Positions 29,201-44,200 of a stretch of DNA of 64,000 nt are shown here, in pieces (the first letter of the stretch is position 1; each line of letters starts with the position of its first letter). This stretch comes from Lytechinus variegatus (Eukaryota > Echinodermata > Echinoidea > Temnopleuroida > Toxopneustidae), in NCBI RefSeq assembly GCF_018143015.1, contig NC_054746.1, positions 38,814,687 through 38,878,686 on the forward strand, read 5' to 3'. Under the pieces are notes generated by a model that made no database searches, was not told the origin of the DNA, and saw nothing but the letters and a program-made list of their open reading frames with translations. The position numbers and the translations under genes were made by a program.

Positions 29201-32200
29201 AAGACTGGGGTATGGAAAACCCAGGGGGTGGGCGAGGGTGAGCAAGTAGGGTGATAGATGGAGAGGGAGAGAAGGAAATGGAAAATGTGATGAGGAGAGG
29301 GGGGTACAAAGGGTGCGAGGGAGGGGGAGAGAAAATGAAGGATTGTCGGGAGAGGGTAGGTGGTTGTGGATTTGTTTTTAGGGGGGAGGATCACAAAGGG
29401 AGAGAGAAAGATCAAAGTGGATGAGATGGGTAGAGGGGGTGATAGGGAGTGAAAGTGGAGGGGGGGGATTCAGCTGAAGGACCGTTGAGTGAGAGTTGAA
29501 GAGGGTATAGGGTGAGAATCATGTGGGAAAGTGGAACACATATGGAGATGGAAGCAGAAGAGGACAGTAAAGGAATATTGAAAAACAGTAAGAAAGAATG
29601 ATAGCAAAAGGAATATGCATCATGTTAGGAGCGCATACATTAGTAATTACGAAGCTCCGTTATCCAAAGGTTCGGATATTCCGAAGGTTCATTATTCCAA
29701 AGGTTCGTATTTCTGAAGATTTGTAAGTCCGAAAACTAAATTAAGTTTGTAATTCCGAAGGTTCGTTAGTCCGAAATTGTAATGATAAACGAACCTTGTT
29801 TCGTTTTCGGGCTAACGAACCTTCGGAACAACAAACATTATTTTGTTTTCCGATTAACGAACCTTCGGAACAAACCTTATTTCGTTTACGGACTAACGAA
29901 CCTTCGGAACATCGAACCTTATTTCGTTTTTGGATTATCAAACCTTCGGAATAACGCCACAAACGTTCGGATTAACAAACCCTTTTACGTATTCGGATTA
30001 ACGAACATCAAGGTATAGGCAATTTACGTGTCTCGGAATTACGAACCTTCAGAATAAAGAACCTTCAGAATTACAAAGTGTAACCGTTAGGAGACGGTCA
30101 AATTCCAAACTTGGAACTAACTAATTGAAGGACACCAAGTCAAAGAGTTGAATGCAGTATTGATTGGCCTTATAATTACCCTCACATTGGCCTTTGATAT
30201 TTTTGTGGCCTTTTACATTTTCCTAAATTGTGAACCCCCCAAAACAAAATTGAAAAGAAAGAATAAAATACAGCATAAAAGAATAGGGGAAATGGAAGGG
30301 GAGTGTGTGGGTGTGGGGGGGGTGAGAGAGCGAGAGTGAGAGAAAGAGAGAGAGAGATGGACAAGAATACAGAGGTGGGTGAGGGTAGACAAATGAAATC
30401 TAATGCATGGTACATGATACAAACAGCTCACCCTGGAATACAAAAAGCAAACAAAAGATACTTGTTAATTTAGCAATATGCCTACCCCTATTCATCAGTT
30501 AGGCTACTCCAGGTACTCATTTAAAATTCATTATCCCTGTACATGTATACAGTACCTTGAGCTATCCAACAGTAGTAGATATAACATGTAATATGTATGC
30601 ATCCAGTTTCCACTTATTCTGAAAAATTGAATAAACAACTAATCCCTTGATCCTACAATATATTTGCTTATCAACAAAGCACTTTCAGAGGACAATGACT
30701 TTTGATTAATAACTAAATATAATTGAAATATTGAAAAGCTTAATTTCATTCGATCTACTGCAAGAAAATTAAAATTTGATTAAAAAAGTGAAAAGCTTGA
30801 TTGGTTTACTAAGTTGCGTCTTACTCCTTTCATTATGTATTTTAATGTTGGTTTGTTTCATTAATTTAATTTTACTGTAAAGGTTTGCATCCCCCCAAAT
30901 ATAATAATGTGCAGTCATTTAACCAAGTCTATTTCACTGGATATATCTTACATAACCCTTTTTTTTCGTCTATTTCTTATTCATAATGGAATAACTAACT
31001 AGACAAACTACAAAGCTTTCTGATTGACATTCAGGTACAAGTAGCAAGATAGAAATAGATTCACATTTCATCATGAAAATATATAAGGCTCTGATGATTG
31101 CCATGATGAACAGTAACAGTGTAGTTCTTCCACATCATCTCTTAAAGGGGAAGTTCACCCTGCCAAAAAGTTTATTGTAAAAATAGCAAAAAAATAATAA
31201 AAATATTGCAGGTTTGAGAAAAATTCATCAAATAATTAAAAAGTTATTAGAATTTCAATTATTTGATTTGTGACGTCATATGTGAGAAGCATTCCTACAT
31301 AGCGAACGGTAAAAAATCAATGAAATGTCATTTTCTCAGAAAATTGAAAATGGTTTTCACTGTACCTTTTGTATATCAATAGACAAATCATTTCACACCT
31401 GATCATGAATAGAAAACAAAATTAAGTCATCAGGAACCATACAAAATTTGAAATTCATGCATTTTATATTACATAACACATGGGGCAGCTGCTCGTTTAT
31501 GATGTCACAAATCCAAAACTTTGAACTCTAAAAACTTTCTTACTCTTTAACAGATTTTCCTCAAACCTTCACCAATATTTTTTACTATTTTTTCTGCTAT
31601 TTTTACAACAAACTTTTCTTCAGGGTGAACTTCCCCTTTAAATGAAGGTTTTGTAACATAAAATTGGATTCATCAATGTAAGTCAGGTACATGCAGCTCT
31701 TTTTCACCTGCATCGATCGGGACACACATCCTCACGATGTCATGTTCCATCAAACAGCATTTTGATAAAAGTTTCTTTCATGTGTATGACACCTAGAGGG
31801 ATGGGGGTACACTAAAAGCATTGTAAATAGACACAGCCATAGTATGACTTGTATTAATGTAGACTCTAACCAAACTCCCATGGACGTATCCTTACTGTCT
31901 TCAAACAGAGAAACAGCATTGATATTGACATTATCCAGGATGAATCATGAATAAAATCATATTCTCATTCTTGTAACATGACATTACATAGTGGCATTAC
32001 AAGAACAGGTATATACCCAAAGGATGTGGCTTTAACTTCATCACATCATCTGTTATAATACAAGAGTATCAGATTTCAACCTCTTGGGTTTTCATCAGGT
32101 ATGAACTAATATACAATCTATTTTTCTGATAAATGGAAAGATATGCTCTCATATCATTCTAATAATATCATTAAATTAGTTTCTTGGTTTTTTTCTTAGG

Positions 32201-35200
32201 CTGTAGGTCTGAAATATAATCCCCATATTTTTTATTTCATAATTCATATTCTTGGTAAAAAGGAAAATCCAAGCCATCTGATAAATCATGGACTTGTACT
32301 TGATACTTTTTCACTCAATATTTATATTTTTTACAGATAATTTTGCTTCATTTTTGTAATGACTCATTCCATATTTTGGGGTGGACTGTCAATTCACTTT
32401 TAAATTACTCAATCATTGTATTCCAATGTTAACAATATTCCAGTAACAGCTCTACACCCCCAAAAATAATATATAACCATCATTGCACTGAGCAGTATTT
32501 CATCAAATGTGACATTTTATATATGTACTATTTCAGTCAGTTATTTTCCTGGTGTGGCTTTCAACAAGGAACTTCTTGATTTCATGAATAAATTTGAGGG
32601 AAATCCTCACATTTTCATGAGTGCATCATTGAAATACAACAGACACAACTAATATCATCAATGTCATTTGAAAGATATCTGCTAAATTTACATGAAAGAT
32701 ACACCATTGGTGAGAGACAGAAGGTTTTTGTAGTCTATGTTGTGAAGTGACTTACCTCCTTTTTCCTTCCAAACTATTGATATGATGACATGCTGACTCA
32801 GCTCTTCTCATACCTTTTATTCATCTACTCAAGCCCCCATTCTATCATTCTATCGTGTAAATGTATCGTGTAAATGTACACACTTTCTTTTATGCAAGGA
32901 CAAATTAATGAAATATGTAAATTTAATGTTTCACAAACTCAGAATCGAGTACATACCTGCTTGATGAAAAAATAGAAATAATGGTATAGGTACTGGTTTA
33001 AGGGCACTTCTGCTTGCTTGTTTCCTTTCTCTCCATCCCCCTCCTTCTCTCCCCTCCTGCTCCCCCACCTCTCTTTCTCACCTTCTTCTCTCTTCCCTAC
33101 CCTCCCTATATTCTTTCTGTAGAACTAAGATATTGTATAATATAATTCCAGTTTTTCAAACTTGATTGTAAAATGACATCACCCTGCTTCCATCAAACCA
33201 AGTTGATATCTACATGTACCTTGGATACAATAAAGACCAATCAACCATCCATATTCATACAAAACTACAATTCACCAGGTCTATTGTGATGTAATGACTC
33301 TTCTGCGATGAATCATACCCTTTCTCCTAACCATCCGGCAATCCAGAACCAGATCTATTGTCTTTCAATCTATATCTCACTGCAAACACTCTTTAAGTTC
33401 ATCCCGCACTTCGTCTGCAACCATGAACAATGAATACAGCGTGGTAATAACTTGTTGCCATAGCAACCATGTTTGGATCCATATTCAGCCAGGGTAGTGT
33501 AATACAAGAAAGCTTGGAGGATAATGTTGCAATTTCAGAAGGCATATAATGATAGAATAGGTCTGGTAAACAGTGGGTGAATCAAAGGGAATATAAATGA
33601 AAATGCAATTAGCTTGCAGCGATTTTTCTTGAGATCTTTTCCCTTTCTCACACACTTTCTCATGTTTTGCTGCTCAACATGCACACTACGTAATGGTCAC
33701 CGCATGCTTTGTATCCTTATGCATTATAAATTCAGAAATTGCAATTATAGTAAGACTGGTATATATTCCCTATCATGTTCAGACTAATGCATCCAGACAT
33801 TTTGCTTTTATGTATTTTATGTAGATTTCATGTAAATTATGCACAGTATTGTTTCCTAAAGATGCAGAAAGCCAATAACACATATAATGTGCACCTTTGC
33901 ACTGAGTTACCATAACTTGGCCAATATGTTTTAAGTATTTTTCATGTGTTTTATTCACAATTGTTTTGTTTTCATTAGTCACGTGAAGCAATCATCATAC
34001 ATGTCAATTTAAACAATGATTATTCACCACTTGTAAACATAAAGCCACCAACAGCCCATGCCTACTATTATCATCATAAGATGTAGAATTAGAGTTAATA
34101 AAACCATGATAATTTTGCCCTGATAATGTAGTAATGTATGTCACAACATCAGTACTTTAACAACCTTGAGCTTCCTTTTTCAGCATAACGATAGCACATC
34201 AAAATCTTGTTAATCCTTGGCATTCAATACATGTTATCTTCATAAGATGTAGACATGGGGAGAAGAACTTAAAATCTATAAAGAGCAAAATACCTTCTTA
34301 AAGTGTAATTCAACATAGTGGCCTGAGTTCACAAAGGAGATTTCCGCCTGAATGTGGTCCAATATATTTGTGTTTAATTTTTAAGGCTGATTAAAAAATG
34401 TCTCTACCGAACTTCAAACTACTTGTCAAAGTATCACTCACACGCATGCACAAAATACCACTGGCCCAAAATAGTTAGAAGACATTGAAGAAATTGAAAG
34501 GTATAGGATATGAACATCTGATATTACATTTGAACTAAAACTTTTTTCCAAAAAAACATTGTCTCTATGAAGCAAATCAAGACCTTAAATTGAAAGTCAG
34601 AAAGTATCACCACCAAGACCGTGTGGTCTTTATTGGAATTGACCTGTGGGACCTTGAACTGATTGGTTATGAAGATAATACAATCTCCCCATCATGAATC
34701 ACTACACATGGGACTAAAGGGTAAAAAAAGATGATTTATCACCCCTATACATGTAAATCATCTATCTAATTGAGTCATACAGAGCAGACAATTGACCGAA
34801 TGTGCAACTTTTTGGCCTCATTATTTGCTACCTGATAAAATAGATAAATCACTCTTGTTGATGATGATTCATTACATTAACTTAAAAGTATTGAACATGT
34901 TTAAAAACATTAAAAGATTAGATGAAGGACTTTTTGAAAATAATCATAAGGAAAAAGATCTCTAATCCAAAAGATAGTTCAAGCCTTTCCTACAGCAATC
35001 CACATTTTTACAGAAACATAATGCCAACACAGACAGCATACTCATACACACTTCAGTCTATCCATTAAAATCTACTGGAAATCTCACTCAACTGTTAGTT
35101 TTGTTTTTATTTATTGTTATTCCTTGGTAGTCTAATGACATCATATTCCACTTGCTGGTGAAAGTGAGCATACCCCTCAAGGCTAATGAAATCATATAAT

Positions 35201-38200
35201 CCTGTCACATAATACATAGGGTATTAGTAACGTTAACAAGACTTTTAAAGAGCCATCTCATTGATTTGGTTTCTGATCTGATGCAAATTTGATCTTCTTA
35301 ACTTGAATGGTAGGTTGTTTACTGCACTGTGCAAATATACAACTATACAAGAGTTGAAAATGTTGAATTTTCATCTCTTTACTTTTTTTCATAACAGGTT
35401 AACACTAATACATTAATCATGAGTTCTACTTACTTATTAAGATGTTCAATCTTTCCTTTGCCATCGTAAGGTTTTTCTTCATCTTTTCTTGTATTTTACG
35501 GGCTTTCTCCCATTCTATTCCTGGATAAAAGATATGAAAATAGATGTAAGAATAAAATTTAACAAAACTCAATACAGGTTGTACCAAAAAACTCCAAAGA
35601 GTGAAGTGACTTCAGGTAAAATTTATGTTAAGTGGTAACACCCAATCAAAGAATATAGAACATTGTGCTCAACTTCATTCATTGGAAAAACTAAGAGAAC
35701 ACAACTCTGCAATAACACAATCTAATCTATCTGTTATCGACTCCAGAAAATCAATATGTAAATGTATTTTAATGGATCATAAAGTCTAATGCAATAAAAT
35801 TAAATGATTAAAAAGTGATTTATCTCACTTTCATTAAAATCTTAAGCAGACAAATGAAATTTCTACCTTTAGTCCCTTAACAAAGAAAAGATTTTATTAT
35901 TTACAAATATAATAAATGTAAAAACTTTCATCATAATACACATATTCAACAACGAAGAAAAATCCATTGGTGAAAATGTAAAGAAATGGGAATGGGAAGG
36001 ATCCTGACATATATTACAAATGACACAAAGATGGAGGTATCTCATTTAAAGGATTTAGGTTATTCATCAATAGATAATGGGAACTTGGGAAGGCATTACT
36101 AACGGGTTCAATCTATACCTAGCCCAAGGCTAGAATTCATTGATCCTGTAACAATCCTCATCATGGTTTGATCAGGGATGTATTCCACCAGTTACAGAAG
36201 ATGAAGAGTAGAAGAGATGATGACATGATGGTGGGAGAAATGAAGCGAACATGGGAGGGGAGGATGAAGAAAATATGGATACAACTCACAATGTGAAAAT
36301 AATACCAGCTAACAAAGGAATAGACGGTAAAATGAATATGAATATAAAATTCGTATCTGAGTTAAGCAACCACAAAACACAATTAAGGAGGTTGGTTCTT
36401 TCAAATTGTTTACTAATACTTCTTGTTTTAGGGTGTATTTTTGTTCTTTGTCATCAGCATAAGCAAACAAGATTATTTCAAGCTACAATATACACATGAA
36501 TTTGCTCACAGGATCACAGATGTTCCTTCTACTATGCCCATTTGCCACCTTCTCATTAAAAGCTGAATCTGGACTGGAGTAAATATTCAATGAACTACAG
36601 CTCCTTCTAGCAGAAATTACATAATTTAATTGTTCAATCATAAATGCATGGTCTATGATGAATAAAAAGACTAACCTCTTGATTGGCATCCGTACAAAGC
36701 TTTCAAACTGGTCAAAAATAGGCTTCATCATGAATATTCATAATAACCTGAGCTTACGTGAGTCATACTGGCGACACTATAGCTCTTACATGGGAAAACA
36801 ATGCTAGAGGGGCCATCGAAGGCGACGAGACTTGGGTAAGATCATGTGACCAGTGTGCTGATACTACCACCTGTAGGTTTACCCTTCCTCTCTTTACCAT
36901 CTATTCCCCCTCCTCCTCCTCAACCTTTCATTTTCCATTCTCGTCACGAAAGAAGCAGTCCTCAAGCTCAAAGACCAGTATTCCCCAAGGAACAACATCC
37001 TCTCCCGAAAACCTATGGGCACCTCTTCAATTACTTAATCACACCCTTTCTCTTGGACCATTCTTTTCCATCTTCTTCTTAGAAGTATATGAAGAGCATG
37101 ACAATTACATGGCAACCTGCAATATGATAGGACACCATGCCCAAAGACTAATCCATTTTACAGAGATCAACCATGTTTGAAAGTTCCATACTGGTCTCTC
37201 TCTCATCTCTATTCTGTCCTGTTTGTTTTCTATGAACCTCTCTTCAACAGCTCTTTCTCTATCTCTTGTGGTGTTGTTTATAACCCTGTCTATTTTTCCC
37301 CATTTTATTACTTATTATCTTTTGCAGCATGATGGAAGTAAAAATATTATTGACTATGGGGAAAATAGTAAATAGAACTACAAGAAAAGATGAAATGGAG
37401 TAGGATAAAAAAGGGAAAAGAAAAAGGGAAAATGAGGATTTGAACTAGTCGGTGACTTTAGTGAATTCAAAATTTAATCAGAATTCAAGACCACCTCACC
37501 AAAAGTCGAATCCTGTTTGAGATTTCATTCATTCACACAGTTTCATCGATCCCCCAGAGTTTCGTCAGTGGTGCAAGGAGAAATCAATATTTGGGTCGGC
37601 TTTTCAGCAACGATGCGTTCATTACGCCATCGTGTCAACCATGAAGGTTACGATAAATCCACGAAAGGCAGAATGAAAGGTGTAAAACTGAATCATTCAT
37701 GAGTGAATATATGAATCTCAATCACACTTCTCACCCAGTGGGTTATACCATATAGAGCCCATCTCCTGCAATTCTTCAACAATAATCTCACATTGCAAGA
37801 AATGTATCCACATTATGCTGCACTCAACCCAGGTGAGGTGATACACAGGCATTGTCATTAAGGGTGTGTTCAATGTCTATTTCCAAATTTTAATGGCAAC
37901 ATGAATCATGATCGAAAACTTGATTACAAAAAGCGGATATAATGAGAAACAAAGGGTGTGTTCAATTTCCTCCATTCTCAGTCGAAAAAGTAATCATCTT
38001 TCAAATCATAATTTAGAGAAAAATTTTAACGTAAAAAAAGATGAGTTTGTAAACGTGATAAGCTTAGATTTTACGACTGTCAGCATCACAAATGCAACAT
38101 TGAACACAGTTAAGTTTTGAAACATCTTTAAATTCGCTCTCACAGTGGGAGTCTGCATTAACAGGTGCCAATATTGCCTTTATTGTGATGGGTCAAACTG

Positions 38201-41200
38201 TGCACTACAGCTGCGCTCACCACGAAAGTAGGCAATTTAAAGACGGTCAATTACAAATAATCAGCTATATATTTTTGACAATTAACAGTGCACCACTGAT
38301 TGTGTTTGTGTTCTGTGTTTTGTAATCTGAGTTTTCAAACATGATTCATGCTGCTGTTTAAGTTTGAAAATCAACATTGAACACACCCTGATACTTCAGT
38401 CACAATTGCTCTACGGTGGCCATACAGCGAGTCGGAAACAGCCTTTTATTCATTTTAATTCAAATCATCTATATGTAGCTTTTACAAAAAATGTTAAAAC
38501 TGCTGTTTTCAACTCACCGTACAGCTGCCGTAGAGTAAATATGACTGAGGTATAATTTTATCTTAAGACATCTAAGCCACAGTAAAATTTGGGACATTTA
38601 TTTGCTAGTTTTCTGTGATGCTGGTTTTTTACAGTTTTAAAACATATTGCACAAGAAATGGATTCTATTTCAATAAAAATATAAACCTTGATGATATTTT
38701 CTTTGCATGTCTGTCATGGACTATATATCTTTTTACTATATTAGTTACAGAATTTTAAACAAGAAGTAAGAAATTACCACATTGATTGAAACACCAGGAA
38801 ATAGGTGCACATGGCCTCGCATACAAACACAGCATTTATTGATTTTACAAGCGAGAAGTTTCACTTAACCATCTCATTAACATTCACAGTCATGCAGCCA
38901 TAATGTTGTGATGAATGGATGGGTTAATGGCAATCATGTGAAGCTAATGTACTGCTAATGTGTAGCTATCAGACAGGCACAATACCATCTCCCCTTACCC
39001 TCATCAATGTTCCCTGGAGATAAGATCTACTCTCATAAAAAAGCTGTCACTCAATTTTTGAGGCACAATTTCTTGATTGAAGAGATAATGTAGCAGCAAA
39101 GTAATGTTTAATTCAAACCCCACTCATATCCTGCACAGCATGATTTTTGTTAAATTGTATACTCAGTATAGATATACATGTATTTAAAAAGACAACTATT
39201 CTGAGGGTGGACCATAGGACTTTAAAGGGGAATGAAACCTTTGGAACAAATAGGCTTGTGTAGAAACAGAAAAATAAAAAAATAAGAACAAAGAAAGTTT
39301 GAGAAAAATCGGACAAATAATGAGAAAGTTATGAGCATTTGAATATTGCGATCACTAATGCTATGGAGATAGCAAATTGGCAATGCGACAAAGATGTGTG
39401 ATGTCACTTGTGAACAACTCTCCCCATTACTTTAGTATATATTTCACTTGAATTGCCTCTTTTATCACATCTATCCATAGATCATGTGTTCTTTCTACAT
39501 GAGGGCATGTAATACATATTTTTTAAGAATACATCATGGATAGAGAGTTTGTATCATAAAAAAAAGCAAAAAGAGACATTTTTAGGGTATTTTATAGTCC
39601 ACCGAAGGGAAAGTTGTTCATCAGTGACCTCACATCCTTGTCGCATTGCCAATGGGAGGATCTCCATAGCATTAGTGATTGCAATATTCAAATGCTCATA
39701 ACTTTCTCATTATTTGTCCGATTTTTCTCAAACTTTTGTTGATCTGTTTCTTTGATTTTTCTGTTTTCACACAAGCTATCTTGTTCCAATGGTTTCATTC
39801 TCCTTTAATGTTCAGGAATCAATGATCTTTTTTTCCATATTTTTTCTCGTGGTCATAAGTACCTGACATGATTGGAATAGAATGCACCCCCCCATATTTT
39901 TCATCACCAGTGTACTGTAATTGAGTAAATTTGTTTTGAAGTATTTTTCAGAAGTGTCTCATGGAGAAATCCATGCAGTGACTTGCAAAACTCTACTGCA
40001 AATGAAAAGTCATGTTGGAATATCATACTGATCACACTATCTAAACAGTGGCAAATTTTCCTTCAGAATAATTTTGAGGGATAAATATTGAGTTCTTTGG
40101 CCAATTCTTAACATTTTTCTCAACTTGGTTGATGCTGTCATCAATTAACAACTGATTTTGATTGATAACGTTTTGGTATTACATTTGTTTGATTGTTCTC
40201 TCTTTAACTAAATCAGCTTGCTGTCGAGGTATACTTTAGCTATCACAAAGAAATGAGGGGTATGTTCGTTTCCGACACCGTCTAAAAAATTTTCACAGGA
40301 TATTGATATCTGAATTAAAACCATTTCCTTCGGGACTGTACCTTCAGGAAATAAGTACTAATACAATCACCTCAACTCCTCACAGTCAAGTAGAAGCTCA
40401 TGGTCAAAACAGGGTGTGTCCAACATATTTAACTAAAGCTTGTTTATGATCTTTTCTTAAATAAGTCTTAGTTTGTACAGACCAAGATTGTTATACTGTG
40501 TTAGCCGATAGCTAATATTACTTCTATTTCAAATTGCATATCGGTGAAAATTTGATAATGATTCACAAGAGAATAATGGACATACATGTCTTAAACAATT
40601 TTGACTTAATCCATTCCACTCATAACTGTAGTAGAAAGTTGTTGAAATCTGAACAAATCAAAGCCATTCTTTGAATCTTTAAAGTGGCCATAACTGCCAA
40701 AGTGGATTCTGAACTGGTCAATTGACCGGTACGCCTTGATGACAGAGTTGGTCACTGGTCACTGCGTAGGGATGCTTGGGGTGGAAATGGAGCAGAAATG
40801 ATGGGTGAGTTGATCAATTATTCATAAGGACAGTGCTACAACCATGATAAGAGCTATAAATATCATTCATATCACGCCTGGGGCCTTTCTTCAGAATATA
40901 AGATGAGCAAGGCATGTATACCTTAATGGATGGAGCTACTAAGATGACTTAATAGATGCAGGGAGAGAAATACAGATAATATGGAAAGAACATGTTCGAA
41001 CAAGGGGGGGGGTAGAGAGGGATGGAGTGAGGGAGAGAATCATGTATCATCATATATTTCATCGGCGTTCATCCAAACCGTTTTATCAGCCAATTTTGGA
41101 TTGAGAAAATGATTTTGAGATTTTTACAGAAAATGAAATTACAAGTCCTATTCTATACCTAATAAATATCTAGGCAGCAATTTATTAAACATTTTCGAAG

Positions 41201-44200
41201 ATATCTGGAGATTTTCACGGTGATGCCATAGAATTTTGTTATAAAAATCGTAAATCCTATTGGAAACCTGTACCGTAGTAAAGCAAACAACAAATGCAGA
41301 CATTGAATATGCAAATGCGTGGTCAGAAAAACGTTCGTATCTGCACTTTGTTGCAAGCATGTAGCTCTTTTGCGACATATTTTCTTTGATTCTTGGTTTT
41401 AAATAAAGATACCATTGTCAAACAATCGTCTTGGTCTTTCCAACCATGTATTTTTCTAGCAATGAAAATGTTGTAAGGCTGGGGAACTAAGTGTGAAAAT
41501 TATAGCAAACTTTGAATCATATTTCCTCTGAAATGGCTTAGACCACCAATGATTTGTCCTCCATCATATAGAATTGAAGGTTTAAAGAGTGATAAAAATC
41601 AAAATGAGCAAAACAATTCTTAAGGCAAAATGCAGGGAGGGGGGGGGGTAACTGATAGAATCATACAATATGAAGTGTCATAGAGAACACATTTTCTTTT
41701 AATCAAACTAGATCAAGAGACGGAATCAATGGTGACCTCATTCCTTGAAAGCATCAAACTAACAGCTTCACTGGTAACATCAGGGAACATAGAATGTGCC
41801 TATTGTTTTGAGATATTTATTTAGTTAAAAAAATAACTTAAAAATCATCAGAAATGTATTAGGATTTGACAATCAAAATAGTACCCCCCAAAAAAAAGTA
41901 CTCATTTTAAAGTGTTACTAGTCTTATAGTCAAATATATTAGCATCTCTAGCCTGATTAAATTTGTTATTTCCTTTCATTCATAAAACAACAACTGACTG
42001 CTATGCTTACCTACAAGGATTACTCATAGCTTGATTGAATTGTAGGTTTCTTATTTGATATTGATTGATGACTAGTATTTAAGTATACACCTTCACAGCT
42101 GGGGACCACTTCATCATTTCTTGCCAATCAACATCACTTTCCTTGAAAGACATATACTCATTTTTCTTTTTTTAACTTGGCAGCATTTTGATTGATTGAT
42201 TGACTAAATTTGTAAGGAAGCTAATTTGTTTACAATTATCTTGTCTTACACATTTCAGTACATCAATAATCATATAGAAAGGAATAATATAATTTGGAAG
42301 ACCTTGATGACTGACCCTCTTTCTCAAAGTTAAGCAGTAACTTTCATTAGACAACATCAAAATCAAATATTTCCTTCTCATTAAGATGTCAGAGATACAT
42401 CATGTTGTTTATTTGCTCCCCCCAAAAAAATCAATCGTACATGTCAAGGTTTTAAATGTCAGATATTGACAAATTTTACAGTGTATTTGCAATTTCCTGT
42501 TTCTTCTTGAATCTATCCCTTCCGCACCAAACAAGTCAACATCTATTTCTCCATCAATCCCACTTCCCTTCCTCTACCATTCTAAAAAACACTCATTCCT
42601 ATCTCAAATGTTACCTGAGAGTCAGATTCAATGTACTCTCTGGATTGGGTAATTGGAAAGAGAAGTAGCAGGGAGCATGCGGCTTTCTTTTCCACTGATG
42701 ATAGTTAATGTGAAGCCAGTTTTGGAAAAGGTCAACATTTATCTTCTGTCCTCAAAGTTTATTTTTGCATGGAACAGATCCACAGTTGTGCATATCATTG
42801 TAGATAGGTAAAAATGATTACAGAACTGTGTGTCACATTCAACACAGCAAATAAAAAAGATACTGAAACCTCAAGCAAGAATCTTTGCAATATATTATCC
42901 AGGAGAAAACTAATTTTGTTCTTATTTACTGCTAAATTCACACTTTACCTGGTTTACTGCAGTCCACAGCAATACCCTTCTCGAGCTCATCAACTCCCTT
43001 CCTATAGTACTCAATTGCTTGACGTTTATTACCACCTGTATTTAAAGATAAAGGAGATAAGGTGTAGGAAACTGTAAACCATCTACATGTACTTGTATGA
43101 GCAAAAGTATTTGGTGATACACATTACTATTATATAGACAGACATATTCGTGAGATTAGGCCTATCGGATATCCCTCTTGCAGCTCAAAAAATAATATGG
43201 AAATTACAAAATATATATACATTAATACATTTGCATTTTTTATGAGAGTGAGGAAAATATTATAATAATTTTCTCCTCATTGTCATGTGAAACAAAGTTT
43301 TATTCCTTCCTGAACATGTGGAATAACCATTGCTTTAACATTTTATGGTTCAATCAGGAGTGCCCTTAATGTCAAATCTGTAAAGTTTGAAATAAATTGT
43401 ATCATTCAAATGATAAAAAAACAAAGAAAAAGTCAGTGAGTGACATAATCGACTCTCACATTTGCATATCATTGAGTTGTGCATGCGAATGTTTAGGGAA
43501 AAATATGCAAAAAGTGTCGAAACTTTCTGGATTTACATCTAATTTTGATGAATTCATTTCTATGCTTGTTTTATACTGTATTGATTCAAATCAAATTATT
43601 TCTGGGGTGGACTTGACCTTTTAAATTTAACCTGCACTAAAACTAGGCAGTAATCAAATCTGGGGTAAATAAAGTACATGTATTATAAAAAAAAATTAGG
43701 TACACGGATGCATTGATACATGAAAAAAATATCAAAATATGCATTAAGACCTTAATATCCTCTTACTGCCCCCCCCTTCAAAATAGAAAAAAAGACACAA
43801 GCGTACTTTTGGTACTAGTATTTACCACTACAGAATACATCAATCAATTAAATGGAAGCTATGGTTCAACGGAGCAAATTTGATTTATTATCAATTTGCA
43901 AAGCTTATGTACTGCAGCATATAGAAAAAACATACAGCTGCTTCAATGCATCTCCAATCTCCTCTGTCCTGAATGCTAATAGTATGTTGGTTTTAATAAC
44001 ACAGGGTATATCATGATGGACAAAAATATTGTATGTCATTTACCAACCATTCAAGGCACATGTGCAAGATGATTGAAAGGAAGTAGAAAAAAAAAATTAA
44101 TTTATCGCCTAGAAGTAACTAGTCCTATATATACAGACATATATGATACAAATTCATTCCCCTTCCCCCCCACCAAAAACAAAAAGGATTAAATATATAT

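Larger units (their letters stand above)
7122..35433. other. Very large spastin intron (about 28.3 kb) between exons 3 and 4
   Basis: No host exon or RNA gene could be supported inside. Contents listed separately are a LINE (7425-9903), a roughly 100-bp tandem repeat (11554-12120), three X-box-like sites, a 2-kb palindrome (18868-20896), MITE-like elements (22586-22826, 24656-24781, 31142-31641), a purine tract (29170-29500), an inverted short-unit repeat (29640-30075) and a pyrimidine tract (33016-33118). The stretches 9904-11553, 12121-18867, 20897-22585, 24782-29169 and 31642-35433 show only AT-rich sequence, homopolymer runs and short open frames without recognisable domains. Confidence 0.6.
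35521..42948. other. Spastin intron 2 (between exons 2 and 3)
   Basis: About 7.4 kb. It holds two non-autonomous elements (37860-38390 and 39222-39808). Open frames at 36251-36499 and 36758-37180 have no recognisable domain and no supporting splice context. I see no other gene. Confidence 0.6.

Noticed and set aside
29106-29415. Minus-strand Pro/Ser-rich open frames
   Set aside because: They are by-products of a purine-rich tract.
29782-30018. Open frame with repeated [10 protein letters not shown] units that looks like a repeat protein
   Set aside because: The units are the translation of a short tandem DNA repeat that is open on both strands; no start, splice or neighbour supports a gene.
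36251-36499. Open frame of 82 codons with a hydrophobic C-terminal part
   Set aside because: It has no recognisable domain, no splice or promoter context, and lies in a spastin intron; length is within chance for this composition.
36758-37180. Open frame of 140 codons, Ser/Pro-rich
   Set aside because: The Ser/Pro content follows CT-rich DNA, a second frame is also open over part of it, and no family resemblance was seen.
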